Source: Ignavibacteria bacterium
GTDB taxonomy: Bacteria; Bacteroidota; Ignavibacteria; Kapaibacteriales; UBA961
Reading direction: 5' to 3'
DNA: 47,740 bases
Assembly: GCA_947491315.1 (NCBI GenBank)
Contig: CANLII010000018.1
Coordinates: 1-47,740 of the forward strand
Below the pieces are notes generated by a model. The model was not told where the DNA came from and made no database searches. It saw only the letters and a program-made list of their open reading frames with translations. Shown here piece by piece: positions 1 to 8,755 of this stretch. The first letter of the stretch is position 1, and each line of letters begins with the position of its first letter. A program made the position numbers and the translations under genes.

Positions 1-12
1 TGAAAATTACGG

Positions 13-20
13 TAAATTTG
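13..20 (+). promoter_or_regulatory. -7 promoter element upstream of the mlaD-like gene
   Basis: The octamer TAAATTTG matches the Bacteroidota-type -7 consensus TAnnTTTG and lies 40 nt before the MCE gene start. The -33 box would fall at or before the window edge and cannot be judged. Confidence 0.5.
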
Positions 21-60
21 CAATGCAGCATTCTTGAATTCCTATTAGGTTTCCTTTATC

Positions 61-1008
61 ATGATGACAGACAGAAAAAAAGAGGTCAGAGTCGGCATTG
101 TTGCCCTACTCTCTCTCATTGTGCTCATTGCGGGAATAACCATAGGAAAAGGTCTAATTGTTGGGGTATCTCAAAACACATTGTCTTTTACATTCCCTTC
201 ATCAGGTGGCATTGAGATTGGCGCACCAATCTTCATCAATGGAGTCAAAAGAGGCTCGGTCATTTCCATAGAGAATGTCAATGGTGGTGTTGCAATAGCC
301 GGTTCCATCGATGATATATCTGATTTACACCAGGATGCTCAGGCTAAAATCAGCATGCTTGAGATTACAGGTGGGAAGAAAATCGATATCACTCCAGGAA
401 TTGCCTCCGGAAATCTTGATATCTCAAAACCAATAGCAGGTACAATAAGTGCTGATGCAACTGAACTCATAAGTCTTGTTGGTGATTTGGGTGCGGATGC
501 CTCAGTTATCGTAAAAAGATTGGACAGTGTCTTGGCACAGGCAAATTCATTGCTTTCCGATGGCATCGTTGTGAAACAATTACGCAATACCATCAAAAAT
601 GCAGATGAATTGATGATCACGCTTAATGCGCTCATGGGTGATAATAAAGAAAATATGCGGAATCTCATAAAGGATCTTGGTGCTTTGGCAAAAGATGCAA
701 AATCCGCCGTGAACAATAATGAGCCGAAACTTCGATCAATCCTCATAAAACTGGATTCACTCGCGGGAAGCGGACAAAGACTTATGGCCAAGACGGACAC
801 CGCTTTGGCAGGAGTAACCGATCTTACAGTTGAGACCAAGGACATGATGAAAGACATCAAGACAAATGGGAGTTTTATCAATAAGCTGCTGTATGACAAA
901 ACAACTTCCAAGTCTATTGATACCACATTGCAAAGGGTGAATGACCTCTTGCTCAAAATTCATGAGCATGGTTTGAATGCGAATATCCGCTTGGGTACAA
1001 GACCATAA
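61..1008 (+). CDS. MCE/MlaD family lipid-transport protein
   Basis: This is an MCE (MlaD-like) protein of 315 residues. Proteins of this family are anchored in the inner membrane and form periplasmic rings that carry phospholipids between the inner membrane and the outer membrane. Residues 11-30 form a single hydrophobic anchor directly after a short charged N-terminus. Residues about 40-118 form the MCE domain, with the typical GVKRG turn and the strand ending in TGGKKIDI. The rest, to residue 315, is alpha-helical and probably coiled coil, as in MlaD/PqiB-like proteins with helical tails. Start codons at 61 and 64 are both possible. The permease and ATPase partners (MlaE, MlaF) would be expected upstream, outside the window. 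The cyclase gene follows after 27 bp with no terminator, so the two are probably co-transcribed. The family call is firm; the exact lipid cargo is unknown. Confidence 0.88.
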   Translation: MMTDRKKEVRVGIVALLSLIVLIAGITIGKGLIVGVSQNTLSFTFPSSGGIEIGAPIFINGVKRGSVISIENVNGGVAIAGSIDDISDLHQDAQAKISMLEITGGKKIDITPGIASGNLDISKPIAGTISADATELISLVGDLGADASVIVKRLDSVLAQANSLLSDGIVVKQLRNTIKNADELMITLNALMGDNKENMRNLIKDLGALAKDAKSAVNNNEPKLRSILIKLDSLAGSGQRLMAKTDTALAGVTDLTVETKDMMKDIKTNGSFINKLLYDKTTSKSIDTTLQRVNDLLLKIHEHGLNANIRLGTRP

Positions 1009-1035
1009 TCTTTTTTTGAACATCCACTATTCCTC

Positions 1036-2802
1036 ATGACTCACATGGAAGATAAGCAACAGATGCTCGGAACTGAACATGATGCCGAGAAATCTTCTCG
1101 TGCATTGTTCGAAAGAGCATTGCAACTCCAAAGTGAGGCTTCTTTCGAAGATTCTTATGTGGAAGCTCAAAAGGCACTGGAGCTTGCTCTCACAACAGAA
1201 GAGCAAATTCTCATAGCTGAGATATATGCACTTCTAGGATCCTTGAGCCACGAACTCGCATTGTATAGACAATCCATTGAATATATTCGCAAAAGTGGAA
1301 GCATCTATGAAAAAAAGGGGATGATGAAAGAAACAGCCGAGTTATGCAATAAGCTTGGCGCTTCTTATGCTTCGAATAGCGATTATACCAAAGCCATCGA
1401 TTATCATCTTAAAGCATTGGGAATTTCCGAAGAAAATGAAAATGAGCGAGAAACTGCATTGAGTTATATGCATATCGGTAATGCATACAGTTCCATCTTG
1501 GAATATGGCTCAGCATTAGAATATCAAGAAACCGCATTGTCGATATCGAAAAAAAGTAATGACAAAAAGTTAACTGGCACCATACTTTGTAATCTTGGTA
1601 TCTCTCATAGTAATCTTGGAAATAATGAACAAGGCCTTGCTTTCATCTTGCAATCAATTGGCATCTTCAGAGAATTGGATGAAAAAAGACCACTTGCGGC
1701 TCTTCTTGCCAATCTTGCACATATGTATATGCAACTCAGTGAATTCGATAAGGCACTGGAATATTCCGAGCAAAGTTTGGCTCTCGCCGAAGAAATGCAT
1801 CATATCTCGCTCTTGATTCAGAATTATAATAATCTTGGAATCATCTACAGTGAACCAGATTGCGTATTTCTTGATAATGAAAAAGCCAAGTCCTATCTAT
1901 ATAAAGCGCTGGATATCGCAACAGAACATGAGATGAAAGAAAAGCTCATGTATATTCACAAAGATTTGAGTTCTCTTTGGGAATATGCCGGAGAATACAA
2001 GAAAAGTTTGGATCATTTCAAATCACATGTTGCCATCGAAAAAGCTTTGTTCAATGCCGATGTCAAAAAACAAGTACAAGAACTTGAAACAGAAAGAGTG
2101 AAGCTTTTGCAGGAAAAGGAATTCGAGGAAGAACGCATAGTCGCCGCTGAACGATCAGCCATTTTGGAAAATATCCTTCCTCCCGCAGTTATAGCAAGAC
2201 TACTGCAAGGTGAAAAGAAGGTAATTGATAAATTCACGGGCGTATGTGTACTATTCCTTGATATTGCTAGTTTTACTGAGATATCCGAAGGACTCGAACC
2301 CGAAGAATTGCTCGATCTCATGGACTCTGTTTTCTCAGAATTCGATGAGATATCAAATAGATTTGGTTTGGAGAAAATCAAAACCATCGGCGATGCATAT
2401 ATGGCCGTTTGCGGGGCACATGTGAAGGTTGAGCATCATGCACTCAAATCAATTTATGCCGCACTTGAAATGATGAAGGTCAAAAGAGAAATCACGATTG
2501 CCGATGAGAAAAAACTCATGTGTTTCAGAGTTGGACTCCATTGTGGAAATGTTGTGGGAGGAATCATCGGAGAAAACAAATATTCCTATGATTTATGGGG
2601 CGATGCCGTTAATACAGCAAGCAGAATGGAAACATATTCTGAACCGGGTCATGTGCATGCAAGTATGGAATTCATCGAAATTGCAAGACAGCAAAGCGAT
2701 CTGGTGGAAGAGCAACTGGTGCCTTTCATGATTGTCAAAAGGGAACCAATTCATGTGAAAGGAAAAGGCATCATGCAAACCTATTTTATAGAACCGGCCT
2801 GA
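1036..2802 (+). CDS. TPR-repeat class III adenylate cyclase
   Basis: This 588-residue soluble protein has tetratricopeptide repeats over about residues 20-335, a coiled-coil signalling helix at about 340-395 ending in the NILPP motif, and a class III nucleotide cyclase domain at about 400-588. Both metal-binding aspartates are visible (D409 in FLDI, D453 in GDAYM). The substrate residues K449 and D523 point to ATP rather than GTP, and the transition-state residues N526 and R530 are in place (WGDAVNTASR). It is therefore predicted to make cAMP, with the TPR array sensing a protein partner. No membrane segment is seen. It follows the MCE gene closely. Its last 22 bp overlap the convergent trmO gene, so transcripts from the two strands overlap there. 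Confidence 0.9.
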   Translation: MTHMEDKQQMLGTEHDAEKSSRALFERALQLQSEASFEDSYVEAQKALELALTTEEQILIAEIYALLGSLSHELALYRQSIEYIRKSGSIYEKKGMMKETAELCNKLGASYASNSDYTKAIDYHLKALGISEENENERETALSYMHIGNAYSSILEYGSALEYQETALSISKKSNDKKLTGTILCNLGISHSNLGNNEQGLAFILQSIGIFRELDEKRPLAALLANLAHMYMQLSEFDKALEYSEQSLALAEEMHHISLLIQNYNNLGIIYSEPDCVFLDNEKAKSYLYKALDIATEHEMKEKLMYIHKDLSSLWEYAGEYKKSLDHFKSHVAIEKALFNADVKKQVQELETERVKLLQEKEFEEERIVAAERSAILENILPPAVIARLLQGEKKVIDKFTGVCVLFLDIASFTEISEGLEPEELLDLMDSVFSEFDEISNRFGLEKIKTIGDAYMAVCGAHVKVEHHALKSIYAALEMMKVKREITIADEKKLMCFRVGLHCGNVVGGIIGENKYSYDLWGDAVNTASRMETYSEPGHVHASMEFIEIARQQSDLVEEQLVPFMIVKREPIHVKGKGIMQTYFIEPA

Positions 2803-3485
2803 GACATTGAATCCAAGATGACATTTCCTTCCTGGATTATTCTGTATTGAATTCTCCACTCCTTGATTGCAACTTCATACATATTCTCCTTCACTTGCTT
2901 GATCCTGCGATACGGATGTGGATATGGAGAATCTCTCAGAATCTGCTTTGCATGCATGATGATATGCGCTAACTCAGAATCTTTCATCGACAATTGCATT
3001 TCTTCAGAAAGTATAATCTCAGTTTCATTATGATTCAATGAATCAATCCATCCGGCATTTGCATCAGATATGCTGTCTGCATATGGAATATATGGCTTGA
3101 TATCATAAATCGGAGTGCCATCAAGGAGGTCAGTGCCGGTGACATACATTTTCAATCCTGAAATATTCACCAATTTGACCACGGACATACCAATAGGATT
3201 GGGTCTATAGGGCGAGCGAGTGGCAAAAACACCCCTTTTTTTGTCTCCTCGCGGAGGCAAGACCATCGGCTTCCAACCCTTTGCGGAATGAAATCCATAG
3301 ATCAACCAGATATGTGAAAAGGTATCAAGATCCTGTAATGCCTGTTCAAAATCTTGGCCTTTCACTAATTCAATGGTACCATCAATTCCAAGTTTTGCAT
3401 CCGGCTGTCTTGGCGCTCGATGCTTGGATGTGGTATTTCCATGAAAAAAACCAATAACTTTGAGAGTAAAGTGTTCTTCTTCCAT
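2781..3485 (-). CDS. trmO: tRNA (N6-threonylcarbamoyladenosine(37)-N6)-methyltransferase TrmO
   Basis: This is a TrmO (TsaA/YaeB) family methyltransferase of 234 residues, close to the 235 of the E. coli protein. It uses S-adenosylmethionine to methylate t6A at position 37 of certain threonine tRNAs. The family hallmarks are a conserved N-terminal beta strand followed by RAPRQPDA, the SPYRPNPIG motif, and the DLLDGTPIYDIKPY motif that forms the substrate pocket. The ATG at 3485 gives a standard N-terminus. The gene converges on the cyclase and overlaps it by 22 bp. TsaD, which makes the t6A that TrmO modifies, is encoded at 14200-15231 in the same window. Confidence 0.9.
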   Translation of the reverse strand: MEEEHFTLKVIGFFHGNTTSKHRAPRQPDAKLGIDGTIELVKGQDFEQALQDLDTFSHIWLIYGFHSAKGWKPMVLPPRGDKKRGVFATRSPYRPNPIGMSVVKLVNISGLKMYVTGTDLLDGTPIYDIKPYIPYADSISDANAGWIDSLNHNETEIILSEEMQLSMKDSELAHIIMHAKQILRDSPYPHPYRRIKQVKENMYEVAIKEWRIQYRIIQEGNVILDSMSQAGSIK

Positions 3486-3552
3486 GAGTCAGTCAATAAA
3501 GTGCTTATAGATTCGTTTGAGCACCCGGTTTTCGACAAAATAAAGGTGATAT

Positions 3553-3780
3553 ATGCCAATTTATGAATATCAATGCCGTAAATGCGGAAAAAACTTTGAA
3601 GTATTGCAATCAATTTCCTCCGATGCACTCACGCTTTGCCCTGTAGAGCAATGCGATCAAGAAGAAAAATCCACGGGTGAAGTATTCCGAAAAATCAGCG
3701 GTGGATCAGGCCTTGTATTCAATGGTACCGGATTCTATCTCACCGATTATGTAAAAAAAGGTGATTCAAGTGAATCCTAA
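3553..3780 (+). CDS. FmdB family zinc-ribbon protein
   Basis: This is a 75-residue FmdB-type putative regulatory protein. It opens with the standard MPIYEYQC sequence and has a zinc ribbon made of a CxxC pair (C8, C11) and a second pair written CPVEQC. The family is widespread, small and mostly uncharacterised; a role in gene regulation has been suggested. An AAGGTGAT ribosome-binding site lies just before the ATG. The C-terminal part is glycine-rich, then polar. A strong terminator follows at 3802-3840, so the gene is a single-gene transcript, divergent from trmO. Confidence 0.85.
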   Translation: MPIYEYQCRKCGKNFEVLQSISSDALTLCPVEQCDQEEKSTGEVFRKISGGSGLVFNGTGFYLTDYVKKGDSSES

Positions 3781-3801
3781 ATTGTTCGGGAAGTAGATTT
3801 G

Positions 3802-3840
3802 AACGACATATGTCAATAGTGATATATGTCGTTTTTTTTT
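3802..3840 (+). terminator. Rho-independent terminator after the FmdB gene
   Basis: A perfect stem AACGACATAT / ATATGTCGTT is followed directly by a run of nine or more T. It ends the FmdB transcript before the peptide-binding lipoprotein gene. Confidence 0.9.
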
Positions 3841-3872
3841 CCACCATTCATCTGAAAACAAGACCCAAACAG

Positions 3873-3880
3873 TAGTTTTG
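3873..3880 (+). promoter_or_regulatory. -7 promoter element for the peptide-binding lipoprotein gene
   Basis: TAGTTTTG matches TAnnTTTG and lies 42 nt upstream of the ATG at 3922, after the preceding terminator. No clear TTG box is present 19-21 nt upstream. Confidence 0.5.
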
Positions 3881-3921
3881 CACAGTTCAAAGCTATTGAT
3901 TCAACTTCTTTGGTGTATTCT

Positions 3922-5685
3922 ATGAGTTTGAAGCGTTTACTTATGCAATCCATCTTCATGATGGCATTCATTGTTATTTGTGTCGGATGTGGAGGCGGAG
4001 AGCAACAAACAGGCGGTGCCCTCACAGAAATGAAGGGTGGTAAATTCAAGGGTGGAATATATAGAGCCAATGAAATGGCGGAATTGCGCTCACTTGACCC
4101 TATTGGTGTCAATGATGCAACTTCGCATCATATCGCGGATCAAATCTATGAAACCTTACTCACTTATGATGGAGATCTCCATCTGCAGCCGGAACTCGCG
4201 GAATCTTGGGAGATTTCTCCGGATGGAATGTCATATACATATCGCTTGAGAAAAGGTGTGAAATTTCATGATGATCCTTGTTTCAAAAATGGCAAAGGAA
4301 GAGAAATGACCGCAGAAGATGTGGTCTATTCTTTCACCAGAATTTGCGATGCAAGAACTAGAACACTTGGCGCTGAATATTTCAAGGAAAAAGTTCGTGG
4401 TGCAAAAGAATATTATGATGCAACCATTGAAACGCAAGCGAATAATACTCCACTGAAAGTGAAGAGTATTCCGGGTTTTGTGGCTGTTGACAAATACACA
4501 TTTCGCATTGATCTCGTCAAACCATTTGCACCATTCGAGTATTATGTCACTCTCGGCGTTACGCTCATTCATCCGAAAGAAGCCGTTGAGCATTATGCCA
4601 AAGATTTCTTCCAGCATCCCGTTGGAACAGGTCCTTTCACATTCATTTCTTGGTCGCCCGAGCGTGAATGCATTCTTAAGCGCAATGAACAGTATTGGGG
4701 CAAAGACAAAGACGGAAATCAGTTACCATATCTCGATGGAATCACATTCAGTTTCATGAAAGACATCACCAATCAATTCATTGGTTGCAAGAATGGAAAT
4801 CTTGAAGAAAGCTATCGCATACCGAGTGAGTTTTTTCAAGATGTTGTTGATGAAAATAAAAAGGTCAAAAGTGAATATTCCAATTTCCAAGTATTACATA
4901 TTCCTGCTTTGTCAACGCAATATTATGGTATGCTCTTCACCGGAAAAGTATTCGGTAATGTGAATATCCGTAAAGCATTGAATATGGGAATTGATCGAGC
5001 CCAGATTAGAAAATTCGTATTGAAGTCGCAATCCTCGGGACCCGGCATTCATGGTCTTGTGCCACCATCTATGGTAGATTATAAGGGCACTGAGATTAAG
5101 GGCTATGATCTCGATTTGGAACAAGCTCGCGAACTTCTCGCTCAAGCGGGTTATCCCGGAGGGAAAGGACTTGAAATCTCCCTTCAACTCAATAATGGCG
5201 GTGGGCGCAATCTCCAATTGGCTGAAGCAATTCAATCACAATTGAAGAAGAATCTCGGCATAGATGTAACCATGAAGCAAGTGGAATTTGCCCGTCATCT
5301 CGATGAAGTGGATGCAGGAAAAGTGGAATTCTTCAGACTCGGCTGGATTGCCGATTATCCCGATCCTGAATCATTCCTCAATTTGATGTATGGGAAACTC
5401 GTGCCAAGCGCACCGAATCGACCAAGTCCGATCAATCACACCAGATATAAAAATCCAGCATTCGATGTCTTGTTTGAACAGGCATTATCAGAAACTGACA
5501 GAACAAAGCGCATGGAACTGTATCGCAAAGCAGAGCAAATCGCCATGAATGATGCACCAATGATGATTTTGCAATATGATGAGGATTGGAGACTATTGCA
5601 GAAATATGTCGAAGGCTATGTGACCAATGCAATGGACAAACGCATGTATAAGTTTGTGTGGCTCAATCCTGCGAAGATGCAATGA
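3922..5685 (+). CDS. ABC transporter peptide-binding lipoprotein (SBP_bac_5 family)
   Basis: This is an extracytoplasmic solute-binding protein of the DppA/OppA (SBP family 5) type, about 587 residues. The N-terminus is a lipoprotein signal peptide: charged start, hydrophobic core, then a cysteine after ICVG, so the mature protein is lipid-anchored. After that come the family features: a region reading RSLDP, a LAESWEISPDG segment, RKGVKFHDD, and a C-terminal lobe with GWIADYPDPESFL, which is typical of dipeptide and oligopeptide binders. A TTG at 3910 is possible, but ATG 3922 starts the signal peptide properly. No permease or ATPase genes are adjacent, so it is an orphan binding protein here. 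Its stop overlaps the start of a peptidase-like hydrolase gene (ATGA), which suggests shared expression and perhaps linked peptide use. Confidence 0.9.
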   Translation: MSLKRLLMQSIFMMAFIVICVGCGGGEQQTGGALTEMKGGKFKGGIYRANEMAELRSLDPIGVNDATSHHIADQIYETLLTYDGDLHLQPELAESWEISPDGMSYTYRLRKGVKFHDDPCFKNGKGREMTAEDVVYSFTRICDARTRTLGAEYFKEKVRGAKEYYDATIETQANNTPLKVKSIPGFVAVDKYTFRIDLVKPFAPFEYYVTLGVTLIHPKEAVEHYAKDFFQHPVGTGPFTFISWSPERECILKRNEQYWGKDKDGNQLPYLDGITFSFMKDITNQFIGCKNGNLEESYRIPSEFFQDVVDENKKVKSEYSNFQVLHIPALSTQYYGMLFTGKVFGNVNIRKALNMGIDRAQIRKFVLKSQSSGPGIHGLVPPSMVDYKGTEIKGYDLDLEQARELLAQAGYPGGKGLEISLQLNNGGGRNLQLAEAIQSQLKKNLGIDVTMKQVEFARHLDEVDAGKVEFFRLGWIADYPDPESFLNLMYGKLVPSAPNRPSPINHTRYKNPAFDVLFEQALSETDRTKRMELYRKAEQIAMNDAPMMILQYDEDWRLLQKYVEGYVTNAMDKRMYKFVWLNPAKMQ

Positions 5686-6584
5686 TGTTTGACGGACAAT
5701 TGATCGAAATACATCCCGAACCAATTCCGAAGTCAATGCTTAATATTCAAAAAAGAGCAATGAGTCCGGAAGATTTTCTTGCATTTTCATCTGTGCAGTT
5801 ATTTCGGATAGTATATCATCATGCCGGCTTGCGCATTGCTGGTTTTCTTGCTTTGCCTCCGGCTCAAGCGAATACTGAAAAATATCCTGCAATTATTTTC
5901 AATCGTGGTGGCACAGGACACAAGGGTGCGCTTACGCCTGAATCCGCGTCTATGTATGCTGTTATGTATGCAAGTTGGGGATATGTGGTTGCAGCAAGCA
6001 ATTATCGAGGTTGCGGTGGAAGCGAAGGAAAAGAAGAATGGGGTGGCAATGATGTACTCGATGCGGCGGCATTGCTACCACTTCTCAAATCTTTGGAATA
6101 TGTAGATCATGATCGCATTGGTCTCATCGGCGGAAGTCGTGGTGGCATGATGGCCCTCATGATGCTGAGAACGATGTCCGATTTCAGGGCGGCTGTCACG
6201 ATCGGTGCACCATCCACCTTCGACAAAATATCGAAGGATTCCTATATCTATAAGACCTTTGCACAATTTCAAACATCAGGTTCTGATTTTTCAAGAGAGG
6301 AATTGAAACGCTCATCTGAACATTTTTGCAAAGAATTGTGCAAAACCACACCGCTGCTTGTTTTGCATGGCACGGGCGATAAAAGAGTCGATCCAAAGCA
6401 TGGATATAAACTCGGAATGGCATTACAGGAAGCATTGCATCCATATAAACTCGTGATGTATGAAAATGCAGATCATATCCTTGCAGGCAGAAGGCAGGAG
6501 AGCAATCTAGAGATAAGAGCATGGATGGATTCTTATGTCTATAAAAAACAAGCACTTCCAAAGGTTGGACCACATGGCACATAG
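5682..6584 (+). CDS. Alpha/beta hydrolase, prolyl oligopeptidase (S9)-like
   Basis: This is a serine alpha/beta hydrolase of about 300 residues resembling the catalytic domain of the prolyl oligopeptidase family, without the beta-propeller. The nucleophile elbow reads GGSRGG (Ser about residue 152). The acid and base follow in HGTGDKRVDP and NADHIL. An oxyanion-type segment FNRGGTG and the SNYRGCGGSEG motif are also typical. No signal peptide is visible. The chosen start (5682) overlaps the upstream stop as ATGA and implies translational coupling to the peptide-binding lipoprotein; a GTG at 5658 is less likely. It may cleave imported peptides, but a carboxylesterase role cannot be excluded. 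Confidence 0.82.
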   Translation: MMFDGQLIEIHPEPIPKSMLNIQKRAMSPEDFLAFSSVQLFRIVYHHAGLRIAGFLALPPAQANTEKYPAIIFNRGGTGHKGALTPESASMYAVMYASWGYVVAASNYRGCGGSEGKEEWGGNDVLDAAALLPLLKSLEYVDHDRIGLIGGSRGGMMALMMLRTMSDFRAAVTIGAPSTFDKISKDSYIYKTFAQFQTSGSDFSREELKRSSEHFCKELCKTTPLLVLHGTGDKRVDPKHGYKLGMALQEALHPYKLVMYENADHILAGRRQESNLEIRAWMDSYVYKKQALPKVGPHGT

Positions 6585-6620
6585 GACAATTTTCAGTGCC
6601 AAACATTGGTGAAAATTGCG

Positions 6621-6628
6621 TACTTTTG
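6621..6628 (+). promoter_or_regulatory. -7 promoter element upstream of gyrB
   Basis: TACTTTTG is an exact TAnnTTTG match in the gap between the hydrolase stop and gyrB. No TTG box is found at the ideal distance upstream, so this is a partial promoter match. Confidence 0.5.
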
Positions 6629-6710
6629 CATAATATATTTTGACAGTTGAATGTCTTGTTTTGCCTTTCAAAGCAAATCAATACTTTACCCACCAATACT
6701 TCCAAATACG

Positions 6711-8699
6711 ATGGCTGAATCTACAGAAGAACAAGAACTAAACGGTAATGGAAACCAATATTCCGAAGACAGTATCAAGGTGCTCGAGGGGCTTGAAGCA
6801 GTCAGATTGCGCCCCGCGATGTATATCGGTGATATAGGTGATCGCGGATTGCATCATCTTATACAGGAAGTGGTCGACAATTCAATCGATGAAGCTCTTG
6901 CAGGATTTTGTAAAAAAATCATTGTAACGCTTCATAATGATGGCTCCTGTTCCGTTCAAGATGATGGACGCGGTATTCCAACAGGACCTCACCCAGTTAA
7001 GAAAGTCTCCACCCTTGAAGTGGTGCTCTGCACATTGCATGCAGGTGGTAAGTTTGACAAAGGAAGTTATAAAGTTTCCGGTGGTTTGCATGGCGTTGGT
7101 GTTTCCTGCGTGAATGCACTTTCAAAAAAATTGGAAGCAACCGTCAAAAGAGAAGGCAAAATATATCGCCAAGAATATTCCAAAGGAAGTCCGGTAAGTG
7201 ATGTCGAAGTAATGGGTGAGACCAAAGAAAACGGAACGATGATTCGCTTCTATCCAGATGATTCAATTTTTAAGACTGTTGAATTCCGTGCTTCACGCGT
7301 GGCTGATCGCTTGCGTGAATTGGCGTTCTTGAATCCTGAAGTAAGTTTAATACTGATTGATGAAGCCAATGCAACAACGGAAGAATATCGTTATCCAGGT
7401 GGACTCTCAGAATTTGTTCGTCATGTTGATTCGCATCTTACTGCATTGACCGAAACAGTCTCAATCTCTGGTTCTGGAAAAAGTGATGTCGGTGCTGATA
7501 CTATTGTTGATGTTTGTTTTGAATACAATGATTCTTATAGTGAAACATTACTTTCCTATGTAAACAATATCAATACGATTGAAGGTGGAACGCATGTGTC
7601 CGGTTTTAGATCAGCGCTTACACGTACGATCAATGCATATGCTGCCTCAAATAATCTTACCAAGGCAGCACTTACAGGTGAAGATTTCCGAGAAGGATTG
7701 ACTGCGATCATAAGCGTGAAAGTTGCCGAACCTCAATTTGAGGGTCAGACAAAAACCAAATTGGGTAATGGCGATGTTGAGGGTATTGTTCGCCAAGTGG
7801 TGAATGAAAGTCTTTCCATGTTTCTTGATGGAAACCCCAAGATTGCAAAAAAAATTATTGAAAAAGCAACGCTTGCAGCAGAAGCTAGAATGGCGGCAAA
7901 GAAATCTCGTGAACTCGTTCGTAGACAAAATGCGCTCGAGAGCTCAGCTTTGCCCGGTAAGCTTGCGGATTGCTCTCTTCGCACTGCTGAAGACACTGAA
8001 ATCTATCTTGTTGAGGGTGATTCAGCGGGTGGTTCCGCAAAGCAGGGAAGAGATCGTCGCTTTCAAGCAATCCTTCCTCTTCGTGGTAAGATTTTGAATA
8101 CGCATCGCGCGCGAATCAATAAGATTTTGGACAATGAAGAAATCAGAACGATCATCGCAGCTCTCGGTGCTGGGTTCGGTGAAGATTTTGATGCAGAGAA
8201 AAGTCGTTATGGAAAAATCATTCTCATGGCTGATGCCGATGTGGATGGTTCGCATATTCGTACATTGCTCCTAACATTCTTCTTTCTCAATATGCGGGAT
8301 CTCATCAATTCAGGTAGATTGTTCATTGCTCAGCCACCTCTTTATAAGGTAAAGAAAGGGAAGCAAGAATATTATGCTTATAATGAAGCAGAGCGGGATG
8401 AAATTATCAAGCGTATCAGAAAAGACAAAGGACTCATCGATGATGTGAATCCTGAATCAGTTGAAAGTACAACTGCCGATGGTATCAATATTCAGCGATT
8501 CAAGGGTCTTGGAGAGATGAATCCTGATCAATTGTGGTCCACAACCATGAACCCCGAAACGCGTACGCTTCTTCAAGTGAGCATTGAAAATGCCGCAGAA
8601 GCCTCATTGGTATTCGATACTTTGATGGGTGATAAAGTTGAGCCTAGACGAGAATTCATAGAGAAAAATGCCCAGTATGTGAAGAATCTCGATGTGTGA
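6711..8699 (+). CDS. gyrB: DNA gyrase subunit B
   Basis: This is the ATPase subunit of DNA gyrase, a type II topoisomerase that introduces negative supercoils. The GHKL ATPase motifs are clear: EVVDNSIDEA, DDGRGIP and GGLHGVGVSCVNA. The TOPRIM domain has EGDSAGGSA and the DADVDGSHI metal site. The C-terminus has QRFKGLGEMNPDQLW. From ATG 6711 it is 662 residues, usual for the short-type GyrB of Bacteroidota relatives, without the extra insert of enterobacterial GyrB. An in-frame ATG at 6651 would add 20 residues (MSCFAFQ...) that do not look conserved; given the promoter at 6621 that start is possible. ParE is a related alternative, but the sequence is much closer to GyrB. A terminator follows. 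Confidence 0.95.
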   Translation: MAESTEEQELNGNGNQYSEDSIKVLEGLEAVRLRPAMYIGDIGDRGLHHLIQEVVDNSIDEALAGFCKKIIVTLHNDGSCSVQDDGRGIPTGPHPVKKVSTLEVVLCTLHAGGKFDKGSYKVSGGLHGVGVSCVNALSKKLEATVKREGKIYRQEYSKGSPVSDVEVMGETKENGTMIRFYPDDSIFKTVEFRASRVADRLRELAFLNPEVSLILIDEANATTEEYRYPGGLSEFVRHVDSHLTALTETVSISGSGKSDVGADTIVDVCFEYNDSYSETLLSYVNNINTIEGGTHVSGFRSALTRTINAYAASNNLTKAALTGEDFREGLTAIISVKVAEPQFEGQTKTKLGNGDVEGIVRQVVNESLSMFLDGNPKIAKKIIEKATLAAEARMAAKKSRELVRRQNALESSALPGKLADCSLRTAEDTEIYLVEGDSAGGSAKQGRDRRFQAILPLRGKILNTHRARINKILDNEEIRTIIAALGAGFGEDFDAEKSRYGKIILMADADVDGSHIRTLLLTFFFLNMRDLINSGRLFIAQPPLYKVKKGKQEYYAYNEAERDEIIKRIRKDKGLIDDVNPESVESTTADGINIQRFKGLGEMNPDQLWSTTMNPETRTLLQVSIENAAEASLVFDTLMGDKVEPRREFIEKNAQYVKNLDV

Positions 8700-8720
8700 T
8701 TGAATCATGCACGACAAATC

Positions 8721-8755
8721 AAAGGATATCTCTTTATTGAGATATCCTTTTTTGT
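8721..8755 (+). terminator. Terminator between gyrB and uvrA
   Basis: A perfect 12-bp stem AAAGGATATCTC / GAGATATCCTTT with loop TTTATT is followed by T on the plus strand. The uvrA stop codon (8734-8736, complement) lies in its loop, so the hairpin probably serves both convergent genes. Confidence 0.9.

Noticed and set aside
339-956. 205-residue minus-strand frame opposite the MCE gene
   Set aside because: Shadow of the real gene in another frame, with Ser- and Leu-rich composition typical of antisense frames.
4231-4617. 128-residue frame antisense to the peptide-binding lipoprotein gene
   Set aside because: Shadow frame with no domain, start signal or neighbour logic.
6196-6705. 169-residue minus-strand frame across the hydrolase end and the gyrB promoter
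   Set aside because: Antisense shadow; Cys- and His-rich composition from complement of coding sequence.
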